Source: Acanthornis magna (lineage: Eukaryota > Chordata > Aves > Passeriformes > Acanthizidae). From it: a stretch of 64,000 bases of DNA. The DNA is taken from assembly GCA_036785705.1 (NCBI GenBank), contig JAWUZG010000056.1, forward strand, positions 1,179,001 to 1,243,000, read 5' to 3'. The position numbers and the translations under genes were made by a program. The notes beneath the pieces were generated by a model. That model was not told where the DNA came from. It worked only from the letters and a program-made list of their open reading frames with translations, and searched no databases. Shown in pieces: positions 1 through 11,486 of this stretch (position 1 is its first letter; every line of letters starts with the position of its first letter).

Positions 1-53
1 GAAAACATACTGCAGCACAAGAAGAAGAGGTAGAAAATGAAATACCATTACCT
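1..53 (+). CDS. SCAPER: SCAPER coding exon, 3' tail (cut by window edge)
   Basis: Only the third frame is open from the window start. It reads KHTAAQEEEVENEIPLP and ends exactly on a codon boundary before a good donor (CCT, then gtaagag at 54). The other two frames hit stops at 31-33 and 38-40. A phase-0 end is what the exon starting at 4199 needs, so joining them gives ...NEIPLP-RLAKDLLK... The stretch is acidic and probably a linker before the C-terminal helical domain. I could not match this peptide securely to a remembered SCAPER sequence. The call rests on the open frame, the donor and phase compatibility. Confidence 0.6.
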
Positions 54-3000
54 GTAAGAGTCTGTTGCAGAGAAGATGGGAATGTAGTGTGCAGTTTGTT
101 CTTTCAGAAGCCCAAAGCTAAATGTCTGTAACAATATAATACTTTCTTTTTTTTCTTCATTATGATACATCAGTGCATTCACAGGATAAACTCACTCACT
201 GTAGATTTTCCTGATGTCGTAGGCTTAGAGTCCAGTCAGGCCAGTTATAAGATGATACGCCAAAATACTGATTACTGAGGAAAAAAATGGACAATCTATG
301 AAACTGGAAGTACTTGTGCAAAATTTAGTTTCCAAAAAGCTGTGGAACCTGTAGAAGAGCCAGAGTATAAATAAAATAAATTTCAGGTCAACTTTGAAAC
401 AGGGTAAATATCAGGTTTATGATTGGGCAGCCAGTGGATTTCCTCTTCAGAAAATGGCTAAAACAGCCTCATGGGAATACAAAAAAGTATATTCAGAAAA
501 TAATACTTCTAGGAATTTTTCGTTATTTTCAGATCTTACTTTTGAAACACTACAGAAGCTGGATGAAGCTGCAGATGGTTTATGTCTGGCAGTGTTTGGG
601 GCTGTGCGGTGGTGTTTCCATGGCACACCCGGAGCAGTCGGAGGGTGCTCCGTGTGCCAGGACAACATTAATTGTGGTGCTGGGTGGAGCTGGGGGCACA
701 GGGAACGCGCAGGGCCTGGAGGCTGCTTTCAGGGGGTGCAGCAGGACTCTGTTTGGGGCGGGGCAGGAAGAGCCACAGCCACTCGCAGTTCTCTCGGAGC
801 AGGGGCTGCCTTGGGCAGAGTCGGGGCTGTGTGCCTGGCTGGCACTGCTGTCCTCGCAGGAATGGCTGGAGGAGCAACCGCTCCTTCCCTGCAGGAGCTG
901 CCCAGCAGGCAGCGCTCAGCCCAGCCACACTGATCCTGCCTGGGTGCCTCAGAGTACAGCCAGGAAATCAGGGCTTCTCTCTGGAAGTGCTCAATACATT
1001 GATGCTACTATTTCAAGACTTCTTTTTTTTTCTGGAGATGAAATGTGGCCTATAAATAGTAACAAATCTTTTTCCTTTGGCCTATAAAATATACTAAACC
1101 TGCTAAAAATATTTAGCCCATGTTAAAAAGAAAAACCTTTGATACGAATATCCCTTGTTTTCCCATTTGCAGTGCAAAAAGATCAGGTACTGTATTTGTA
1201 TTTGCTGAACATACAATTTATTAGTTTACATTATGGTAACATTCCAAGACCAATCGGTGCCTTACGTCCTTCTGATATTTATTTTGCATTCTGAATTATG
1301 TTTGTGGGGAGTGCTAAAACCTTAATAAGTGAGATGTAAATAATTTTAGAGGAAAAGACATTAGCTTCCTCTTTTATCCAGCACATTAGAGCTTCAGTTA
1401 TTTGTCATTCCCTGTATGGCATAGAATGCATTGGAGGAGTGAAAATTGGGGGACAGAAGGAAGACTAATTAATTGTATTGACATGTTTGGATATGGACTC
1501 AATGGTATTTCCAGAGTCACTGGATCAGGTGTGGATGCCATGGCCTAGTGATCCCCAGTGCATTCCCAGAGCTTGCAGGGAGCCCAGTATGTACAAAGAG
1601 CTCTCTCTTTCCAAATCCATTCAGAGCAGTGGCAAATTCTACATCCAAGCACAAGTCCTCTTGCATAGATTTCTAGTCCTTTGAAACAGTCCTAAAATTA
1701 TTCTTATTTCTCTGATGCTGCCAAGAAGTCAGTATGAAGGATATTAAAATAATTTCTCCAGGGTTCCCTCGGTGGGAGGAGGGAGTTTTTATTTCCCTTC
1801 TCCTCCCCATATGATCACACAGCATCCATTAACTGTTTTTGGCAGACAACACCCTACACTAGGATATGAGGATGTAAGAGGTAATTCTTTAATGTGGCAG
1901 AATTGAAAATTCATTCTTCAGGTTTCTCACTGTGTGATGTTGAACACACGCTTAGAAAGTTTGAATTTTGGTAAAAGTGTCCAGAAAGACTTTCAGAAGA
2001 AATGGAAAGCTGGAAGCTTTTCCTTGGGAGTTAGTGCTGTACAGCTTGGTTTAAAGTGAGGAGAGAAGCCGAACGTGATGTTTACCTTACGGAGCATCTT
2101 AACAGAGTGAAGAGAAAGAAACTTCTGTTAGTTCTGTTAACTGAAGGCTCAGTGTAATATGATTATGTTCTCTTTGAGTCCTTGTGAGTAGTGTTTTGAT
2201 AAACCTTACACATTTTGTGTGCCAGTGCCTGATGGAGATTAGGAAAGTGTCTGTCTTTAGTCTCTGTGGTTAATCCTGGTGGAATTCCATTCCTGTGATG
2301 TTAAATGAAGCAAATGGAAACCTGTCTTGCTGTCTTTTGTCAGATGAAGTTACAATATAGTGTGGTGGGCTTTATATATGCTTTAATCGTGGAATTTGGA
2401 TAGATATATCAAAGAAATAAAGTATTTTTTGCTTAATGTGCTAGGATATTGCCAAGGCAATAGCCTTTCTAAATCCCATTCTATGAGAATACTCTGCTTC
2501 TGGATTGCAGCAGTTCCACTTCTCATTGGTGCTGTGGTCTTTTGATTTACTGTCCCAAGTCCTGCAGTTATTTGGGTCTTGGCTTTTAATTTTGTTTCCC
2601 ATTTTAGATCGTGGCTTACTGAGATAGACAGAGGTTTCCTCCAACCTCATTTTCCACAGAGGAAATAGCAGTGCAAAAAAAATCTCATCAGGTTGTAATC
2701 TCCTTCTATTTTTCTTGTCATAGAAAAATCCTGGTTGTATATTAGCGGGTTCAGCTGACCAGATGATAAGAAGTCCAAGACTCAAAATTCTACAAATCAT
2801 TTTTATTTGGACTTGAAGAACATATACATATCTTCGGCATGTCTCGAAAGTTTTTAATGAAGCTCCTAATTTTTTCAAAGAGAAGACACAGGGTGCCTGT
2901 TTTCTCTTGAATAAGTGGAAACTCTTTGTTCTTCTCCCAGTGAATATTCTGATACTGGAGTTTTTTTGGTTTTGTTTTTTTTTTTTAATAGTGTGACTGC

Positions 3001-4198
3001 TGTGGTACATTCTCTGGCCATTCCATCTCCTGTCACTTCTAGGAGACTGGTTAATGTAATCTTTGCCATTACTCTGTGGTCACTGTGTGAATGCCTTCTG
3101 GCCCTTTTAAACTGACATCTCCCATTCTGTGATGAGCATTGTTACCCTTCTCCTCTCTTTTCCTTCCTGGTGGTTTCTGTATGTGGGCTTCCAGTCACAG
3201 CAGTGTCTCCCACTCTTCCTGCTCAGTTAGCAGCTTTGTCCCACTTCAGTGCACATTGCTCAGTAGATGAAACCGAAGGTCCACCCAGCCCTGAGCCCTG
3301 TCCCCCAGAGCAGCCAGGAGGAGACACTGAGACACATGACAAGTCCATGGCAAGCACAGAACGAGGCTTCCTCCTGGCTGCTCTCAGTCTGCAGTTCATG
3401 GGCTCTGTCAGCACTTGTCTCCTCTGCCCTGCTGCTCCCACAGAGATAGAAGTCTGCACCTGAGCTGGTTTCTGTCTTCACAGTCAAGGCACAGGAGGAT
3501 AAACTTTGAGTGTGTTTTGACTGCTGTATTTCAGACCTTGGAGTGAAAGAATTGTGCCTGGCACTGTGTGTTTCCCCTCCCTGCCGAGCAGGAGAGCACA
3601 GGTGAATAGCCCAGATGCAGATGTATAAAACTGAAATGAAACCTAAGCCATGTGTGTGTCTGCATCGCTCCCACCTCTGCATTTTGGCTTCATTACTGAC
3701 CCTCGTTAATCAAATGCCCTTTCTGAGGTAGGCTGCAAAGTATTGCTTTTCTCTTGTTCAAATAACCCTGAAGAGCCATTTCTTTTATGATGCCTATAAG
3801 AAATCAGCCAAGTGGTCCTGCTGTCTGTTTCTCTTACTCATCTTAAGTAAGGTGAAACCATTTGAAAATGAGGGTGGCAAAAACTAGCCGGATAAGCTGT
3901 GGAAGGGGAATATGGAAACAAATGTAGCTAATAAAGGAGCACCTTTATGGCTGTACTGTTCACACTGTATCTTGTGCTGTTTCCTTGAAAAAGTACATAG
4001 TGAAATGTCAGACACTCCAAGCTGACTGTATCTCCTTGGATGTTTAGCATCCTGTTCAGAATAGATGATGATAATATTTTTATATAGATTTTTGTGATTC
4101 CTTCATTGTTAACAGGGGTTCATTACAAAGATGTGAGTTAATAAGGGAGCTTTTGCTTTAACTGCTCTTTGTTTTCTGTTTTCTCTTGAAGGTTACAG
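54..4198 (+). other. SCAPER intron, about 4.1 kb
   Basis: This is non-coding sequence between the exon tail at 1-53 and the exon at 4199. It contains a GC-rich patch at about 600-960 with a strong hairpin at 621-659. There is a T12 run at 2975-2986. A minus-strand open frame at 2441-2800 is discussed in the findings. The 3' end has a long pyrimidine stretch at about 4166-4187, followed by two AG dinucleotides seven bases apart. Nothing else was recognised. Confidence 0.6.
621..659. repeat. Inverted repeat / hairpin, 14-bp stem
   Basis: The left arm TGGCACA-CC-CGGAGCA (621-636) pairs with the right arm TGCTCCG-TGTGCCA (646-659). All 14 base pairs are perfect apart from an unpaired CC bulge, and the loop is 9 bases (637-645). 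It lies in a GC-rich patch of the intron. It is shorter than a normal microRNA precursor, and I know no family for it. Confidence 0.7.
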
Positions 4199-4318
4199 CG
4201 ATTAGCAAAAGACCTTCTAAAGCACCTTCAAATGCAGGATAGCTGTTCCTTGGGGAACAACAAAGTTCCTGGTCTGGACAGGACTTTAGGAGAGATCTCT
4301 CGTATTCTGGAAAAAGAG
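4199..4318 (+). CDS. SCAPER: SCAPER coding exon, 40 codons (RLAKDLLKH...ILEKE)
   Basis: The exon begins after a tandem acceptor (gaagGTTACAG) and ends with CTG GAA AAA GAG before gtattg. It encodes RLAKDLLKHLQMQDS, then NNKVPGLDRTLGEISRILEKE, a segment I recognise from vertebrate SCAPER. It is phase 0 at both ends, so its loss would remove 40 residues without a frameshift. I place the start at 4199, after the second AG (4197-4198). The first AG (4190-4191) would add seven bases, and a phase-0 upstream exon would then meet an in-frame TAG. If the upstream exon instead ended with two extra bases, the start at 4192 would also be open. The sequence is basic and amphipathic, consistent with helices in the C-terminal ribosome/TTC5-side domain. 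Confidence 0.92.
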
Positions 4319-7300
4319 GTATTGTGACTGCTACTGTGTGATTTATGATTAACTTGTAAATTGTGTTGCCTTCAAAACTCATCAGTTTGGACTTGGGAAT
4401 GTTTAATATGAGAATATTGAAAAGTAAATGACCTCTGTGTAACAAGCTGTGTCTGCTATTACACTTTTCTTCCCACTGTATTTTCATGAAAATTGTTTTT
4501 AACCTGGGTTATTTCAGTCATCTAGTTTGTAGTGCTTACCCACAAACAGCTTTTATAATAAAGGGCCAAAGCAGTTAGCAGAGAACAGAGGAAAGAATTG
4601 CATCCAGGTTTACTGGAGGACAATCTGTTGAGTTTTCCCGGAGTACAAGAAAGCCAATGGGTCTTTGCTGAAGGAGGAAGGTATGATGTGCATGTATATG
4701 GGATATTTCTAGGTTTTTAGGTTTTTCAAAGTGATATGATTGTAGAGCATGTATTGGTTTATGGTAAACATTGGATTTCTTTTTATTGATAGCACTGCAT
4801 TTGCATCTTTTTTCCTATTTCCCCATGGTCAGTCTGCTGTCACAGTGCTTTGTGACTTGTAATGTGGTTTTTTGCTCCATTAGGACCACAGTATTTGAGT
4901 TTTCAGCTGGAACATTATGTTCTGTTCCCTCTTTAACCATTAGAAAAGAGTTCTGTTTCTTATCTCTAATCAAGACATAATGAAAATTAGTTCGGGAAGA
5001 AACCAAACTAATGAAATCTGAGGAGGGGGTTGCATCATTGTGGTTCAGGGTTGATGTTTGTGACAATGAGAGCTCTGCTTGATGCTTTTCACAGCTTAGT
5101 CAGTGTGGAGAACGCAATTGTTAATGGCACATGCTTTTGAATACTGGAGGCTGCCTGGGATGCATGGGCTCCTCACATGTTCTGCTGCTTCCTTGGAGCC
5201 GCTCATCAAGCTTAAGAGTGTGTTTGAGAGAGTTGTGCCATTTTCAGATTTTGCAGTGTTTGCATTAATTATTGAAAAATTCATTTTTTATTGATTTCAA
5301 AATACAGAAATCATGTTGCTGCATGACTACTATGAAAAGATGAATCTATTTTGAAAGTTACCTAAATAATCTTTGGAAACTCTTTGGAAAATGGAGTTGT
5401 ATTCAGCCTTTTGCTAGCAGTTATTTACTGAGGTTTTTTAAAATGAGATGTGAATTGCAGCTAAGTGTTACTCATTTATTGTTCACAAGGTTTTGCTGGT
5501 TGTTCAGTCTGCAGTGGGGAATTAAAAACTAAATTTGATAGTATTAATAGACATGCATTATTTTGTTGGGGTTTTACCCCCAAAACATTACTCATTACTC
5601 AGCTTCTCATACCAGGGGAAGTATTTTTGTATCTGAGTGTCCTGATCAATAAGGTCAAGAAAGATTGATTTCAGTAGCTGTTGCTGTGTTTACAGCAGAG
5701 ATCATACATGGTCATTTGTAGAAGGGGATGGGAATTCTCTTGTTAACTTGGGAGTCAAGAAATCAGCAGACACATCTTCCATGTCAATGGGCACTGCAAA
5801 GAGCCCTGATGGTGTCAGTCATGGACTGGGAGGAGGAGACTGATACTGTTAATTGAATTTCCCTGGAGAGCATAAAAATATACCCTAATGTGGGGGGAGG
5901 AATGGGGGAGTGGGAACCACACAAGCTGTCAGTGTGTGTGAGCTGATAACATTGATTTACCCTTGCTAATGGCCTGGCTTGAATAAAGAATTGCCCTGAG
6001 GGAGGACAGGGTTCACTACAATAGATCCTTGCCACTTACTAGAAATTCTTCTTACTCAGAAAAAGTCCTGGAAAACTATTACAAAATATAATTGATCCAA
6101 AACCCCTCTTTCCATTCATACTGTGAAACACTGTGTTTTTCTTTTGTTAATAGTTTATACTGCCTGCAAAATTTATGTATACAGGCTCACCAGGGAAAAA
6201 AAGATTGGTTTTACAAACCATGAAATAAATTGCTGAACTAGTGTTGGTAACAGTAAATAGAAACATATATACCATTAAATTTCTCAACAGAAGGAAGGGT
6301 TATTCAGCTCGTTAGAAATTCCATGGCTGTGCTAAACAGCATGAAAGGGTGGGGTGTTATATTTATGCAAACTTGAATCACAGAAAAAGCCACACACAAA
6401 AGATTTGCAGCCCTGTCTCATTGGGATTTGCCTTCAGGTACAATCAAATCACACTAACAATTTCTGTTTGGACTTAGCCTTCATATGATGTGTTCCACAG
6501 TCCTGAATAAGGCTTTTTCTCACTTCTAAACCTCTTTCATAGTGTGAGAACGTTCTAGGATGCTGCATGCCTGCATGATTATTGTGGCCACACTTGCTCT
6601 TGTTCCTGCCTTCCTGCCTGCTGGACACAAGCACATTCTGTGCTTGGGGCCAAGTGATTCCACCAGTACAGCTAGAAGTGCTTGTTTAATGCAGACGGAA
6701 AGGTTTATATAGCCTCTAAATACTCCAATTTGAGAAATCTCTCTCAGGCAAAGATACATCTTAACCACTGTGTATTTTGGAGTCCTGGCTGTTTATTACA
6801 GCACCTTACCTGCTCCTCCTTCACTGCTGCTGGCTCCCCATGCAACACAGCAAAGTCTGCAGCTTTCACTTTGAATCCAGTGCATATTTTGAGTGCTAAC
6901 AAATGAAAGAGATGTTGCTTTGCTTTGCTTCAAGTGGTTGCTGGATCTTCAGACACTTCTTGATATGCCCACAGTGGATTGTATGAAGCTCTACAAAAAG
7001 TAGGAGCTTTGCATCCTCTGCCAGAAAAAGATTTGCAAAGAATAAGCAAACTGAAGTGCAGGTTTTGAGGATCTGACTTGGAGTGTGGCCATTAGCTGGA
7101 TGAAACATGTGGTTCACGTGTCTTTAAATTAAATATGCATAAGAGGTACTCTAAAGTCATAAACCACCATGTGGTTCCAGTTTAAGTAGGCTTGTGCCCC
7201 TCAGGTCATGTGTTGGTAGGAGGTAAGGAGCACAGATCCCAATGTTGTGTATATCTGGTCTGCTGTCCCCAAGGTGTGTCCAACAGGTACTGCTGCTGCT

Positions 7301-7933
7301 TTGGGTGTGCTCTACATTATTGGGAGGCAATCCTTGGGTTTGTGCATCTCATCCTTTCTGGCAGAAATCCTGGAAGGAAGTTGCATTCACTTTCACCTCT
7401 ACTTTGTTTAAAAGTACACTAAGAAAACAAACACACGCAGAACTACAACAGCAGAATACATGCAAATGTTACCAGAAAGCTCTGGCCTGAGGTTGGCAGA
7501 TGTCATATGGGACTCTTCAAGCTCTTAATAAGATCTGATAACCCTCAGTTTAAGATCTCTCATGAATGGGCCTTTGATGCTAAAAGAAAATCTTGTGTAA
7601 CCTCTTACAGAAGGCAGAACTGATGTTTGAAGTGGCGGGGCTAGAGCACTTTTCCTGCTGTGATTCTTTTGATTTTATGCATGTTCATTCCTTAATGGAC
7701 AAATTTTACATACCCATCACCAAGGGCAGCTGTGTGTTTCAGATGTGCAGGGAATCCCAAATTAACTGCTGGAGTCTGCCTTGAGCACTCACACAGAAAT
7801 ATCCTGTAATAGGGAACTCTTAGGAGCCAGGATATTGAGAGCTGTACATCCTATCAGTGTGACTGCAGGTACAGTTTTAACTTCCTTATGGTTATATCAT
7901 CTATTTCCCTATTATGGAAAGAGGTGAGATTTA

Positions 7934-7975
7934 CTGATTAAAAACCTGCTGATTAAAAAAATCTACTGATTAAAA
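7934..7975. repeat. Short tandem repeat, three copies of CTGATTAAAA
   Basis: CTGATTAAAA occurs at 7934-7943, 7949-7958 and 7966-7975, with starts 15 and 17 bases apart and partly matching flanks (CTACTG before copies, A-rich after). It is a small degenerate minisatellite in the intron. Confidence 0.7.
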
Positions 7976-8609
7976 GAAGTCTACTGCATAGACATTAGGC
8001 ACTAAACGGACTGAAGTGCACACATTTCTGAGGTTGTGACCCTGACCTGGGTCAGAGGTTATTGCCTCTGGGATGGTCATCCTTACACTTGCTGGCAGAA
8101 CATCCCTTCCCGTAAGTTCTTCCTAGAATTTCTTTCTAGAGGGTTGGGTTTGCCTTCAGGTTTTAAAATCCCTACTTTTAAATGTTCGAAGTGTTCTGGG
8201 TGGTTTTGGATAGGTCTGTGCTAGGCAGGGTTGGCAGATACTCTGAGGAATGTGCAGGATCGTGAGGATGGTGACAGCAGCTGAGGGCAGTGGCCTTTTC
8301 ACCTGGCTCAGCTGCAGCTAAAACACTGCAGTTAAATCACTCCAGTTAAATTTGTGCAACACTTACATGTGACATCTAGACAAGCCCTTAATGTGTCTCT
8401 TGTCCATCCAACTGGGAATATGACACAGATTCAGGAGGATTGTGAGGAAACCTCACGATGTTTGGAATTCGAGGGCAGCAATTAGTGCTGCTTAACTCGT
8501 ATTACTTTTATATGGTGCTTCTTAGTGATCACTAGTTTGAAAAAGATCACCACCACAGCGTAAGTTATAAGATTCCTTTAGCTAAGTGGTTTGACTGAAG
8601 GTCTTCCAC

Positions 8610-8649
8610 CTCTGCTCCTGAAGAGAGGGCTGCAGCAGCAGGAGCAGAG
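8610..8649. repeat. Perfect inverted repeat, 11-bp stem
   Basis: CTCTGCTCCTG (8610-8620) is the exact reverse complement of CAGGAGCAGAG (8639-8649), around an 18-base purine-rich loop. It lies between a box-A-like motif (8579-8589) and a box-B-like motif (8654-8663). See the finding on a possible tRNA-derived fossil. Confidence 0.75.
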
Positions 8650-9641
8650 TACAGGTTTGATCCGTGGCCCAGCCCAAACAAACAGTACAGCTGAAGCTCC
8701 CATATCCTCACAAGGCACAAAGTCCTAACAAGATTTCACTGCTTCTGTATGTAAAACTTATTATCATTTTGTATGGGTTGAGGATAGCTGTGTCCCTGCT
8801 CTCCTTCAGGCTCTCTAGGTGCTGTAAAAATCTCAGTAAATAATAGTAAGTGAAAAATAAATCATTAAAGTATGGAATTAAAATGGAACCAGAAAATAAA
8901 AGAGGGGGCTTTTAATAAATTGGGCCATGGTGGTTATAGTTACTTACCAGCTCTCTTCATGCAAATCTAGAAGTAGCTGTCTTTCAGTAGGCTTCAGTAT
9001 GATTATTTACATTACTAATTCAGAATAATATTCTTACTGGAAACAGATTTCGGGGGAAAGTATACTTCCTTAGAAAAGGTATAATTTTGTAACTGAAAAA
9101 TGTGTGAATATGAGCTAGTAATTGACTGCAGTGGTTTAATCCTTTTTCTAAAAAAAGGGTCTCAGTGCTCATGCTCTCTCAGTGACCATTAATGGTTTGT
9201 TTTGTGTCAGGCAATGTTTTTGGGTTTGGGATTTTTAGAGAGATTTTTCAGCCTCCTGTTTGAGCAGTGATGTCAGTTATTTACATTTCAGTAAAATGTT
9301 TGTCGTAGCTTTCAAATACATGGGGACTGTAGACAGACAGTGTTTATCCCATTGTAAAGACTGTCAGAAATGGCTGGCTCTAACAACACACTCAGGCCCT
9401 GTATTTATGTTTTATTCTCTAAACTGTCAGGCCCATTGGGGATGGCGACCATAGCCAGGGTGAAGAGGGACAACCCCCCCAATAATACAAACCCTTCATC
9501 ATCAGAAACTGAAACAATAAAATTAAAAACTGTTGAAGAACTAATGTATGGAACAAAAGCAATGTTAAATGGAACATGTGTAAGCTTTTGTACCGTTCAT
9601 GATAAGTTTCTTCAAATATCTCTACAGAGATTTAAAATTGC

Positions 9642-9701
9642 CCTGTGTATGTATATGTGTGAGTATGTGTATATAAATATATATGTCATATATATACACA
9701 G
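9642..9701. repeat. Alternating TG/TA low-complexity tract
   Basis: This is an imperfect run of tgtgta/tatata purine-pyrimidine alternation, with a small palindromic core (tatatatgtcatatata). It is a simple-sequence tract, likely polymorphic in length. No gene is implied. Confidence 0.7.
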
Positions 9702-11428
9702 ACAAAATAGATTTTAGAAGCAAATACTCTGTTATAAAGACTCAGTATTGTTGCTTAAAGTATATTTAAGAATAGAGTGAGAACTGTGGTTCCCAAACTC
9801 TTGCACATTTGCTTTTTGTGCTGCAGATATTTGCACCCAAGTAGCTGTGTGTTCCTAGTACAGCAGAGTGGTGTGGCCATCAGAGAGAGAAGTTCTCTCA
9901 TCAAAGAGAGAATTGCCAGCTTATCTGTCACTATCTTACAGAAGTCTGAAAAAGCATCATAAGGCATTATATATGAAGAAGAGTGAAAATTGCTGTTGTA
10001 GTGAATTTACCTAAGTCATGAACCAGTGGCTTTACCCACATTGTCTGTATTTTGTGATCTTACATGTGTTGATGCATGCACACACAGACACAGTATCTGT
10101 ACATAATTTAACATACCTCATTCTCTATAGCCTCACAGTGGATTCATTTCTTAGGCTGACTGAAGCTTTAAAAAGTTCACCTTTAAGCATTATTCTAGCA
10201 ATGAAAAGTTTAGTGAGTATTGCAGGCTTTTATAGGCAGGTTTGTGCCTGGGAGGTGTTCCTTGGCAGGCTGGTTCTGGGCTCAGCCCGTTCCTCTTTCC
10301 CTGTTTACTCAGCATCTGCCGGCTCTCCACTAGAGGGACACCACTGGCAGGAACAACAGTGGATCCTTTGAGTCTTTACAAGTAATAAATCTATTTAGAA
10401 GTAGAATTTCTTTCTGACAACGGCTTCAGACACCAATGTGCTTGGAAATTGCACAGCTCTTTTTCCTACTAAGCTGCTTACGGCTGCCTGTCTCCCGGTG
10501 TGGGTGCACAGGGGACTTACCTGGATAATCACTCTGCATCCTGGCAAGACTTAAGCGTGCAGTCACACAGAGAATTCTGCAGAAAAATAGAGGTACACGT
10601 ATGCACAGTGTTAATTTGAAGGGAAAGTAGCCACAGTTGAACAGGCCCATTGAGGAGCCAGGTTTGTGGTGCTGTCCCCACTGTGCAGGGCTTTGTGAGC
10701 ACGTCAGGGTGTCGTGTCTGCAGCACCGGAGCAGCTCTCCAGCCGGGCTGCAGTGCAGCGCTGGCAGGGCAGCAGCAGCAGGGCTGAGCTCTGCCACAGC
10801 TGGCACAGCACGTCCATAGCTGGGGGGGAACAAGCTGGAAAGGCCCCAGAGCCCCACCAGCCCTGCTCCCTCTCCCTCAGTGGGACCCTGCAGAGCCCTT
10901 GCTACTGTCACGGTGTAACCTCTGCCTTTCTCTTACATGATCTGTGGCTCTTGGCTCTTAGCCAGGTGAAGATTTTGCTGCACAGTGTGCTGGTTTACAC
11001 CAAAAAGCCTTTTTATATCAGGCAGTGGGCATTTCCCAGCCAAAGTTTTAGAAACCAAAATAAACACTCAAATACCACCTTAACTGTGCTGTCATCTTTA
11101 TGAGTTTTGTTCTCTGTGAAAGTAATTGCTACTCTTACTTGTTACAATGAGAAGTTAAAACGTTAAGGTTCATTTTAACTAAACATACGATATATTTCTA
11201 TGCAAACAGTGGATTAATTTTTAATTCATCCATTTTCATTTTTTTAGTCCATTAATCCATTTTAATTTTTCAACTTGGGATACTCCTGCAGTAGCCAGTT
11301 CCAAAGCTACAGTGATGTCATGTTGAAGGGAAGTCATTAATCAAATGTAAAGCTGAATTATAACAGTTTAGAAACAACTTAAAGTTCAAAATCCAAACTT
11401 TATCAAGGGTATTGAATTACAAAACATT

Positions 11429-11486
11429 AAAATAAGCTTTAAAACTTCAAAATAATTTTAAAGTAAAAAACTAGTAAGCTTATTTT
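11429..11486. repeat. AT-rich inverted repeat
   Basis: AAAATAAGCTT (11429-11439) is the perfect reverse complement of AAGCTTATTTT (11476-11486). The spacer is 36 bases of AT-rich sequence. In such AT-rich DNA, pairs like this can arise by chance. No target-site duplication was identified. Confidence 0.5.

Noticed and set aside
394..1087. Overlapping long open frames on both strands, up to 222 codons
   Set aside because: They run through a GC-rich patch where stops are rare in all frames. The peptides have no recognisable domains and no splice context.
9442..9717. Frame beginning MATIARVKRDNPPN, possible small protein or retrocopy
   Set aside because: It is short, with a low-complexity end running into the TA/TG tract. 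No homologue was recognised and there is no supporting splice or promoter signal.
10426..11103. Opposed 161- and 129-codon frames at a GC-rich patch
   Set aside because: This is a composition effect of CAG/CTG-rich sequence. Neither peptide is recognisable, and frames on both strands are open together.
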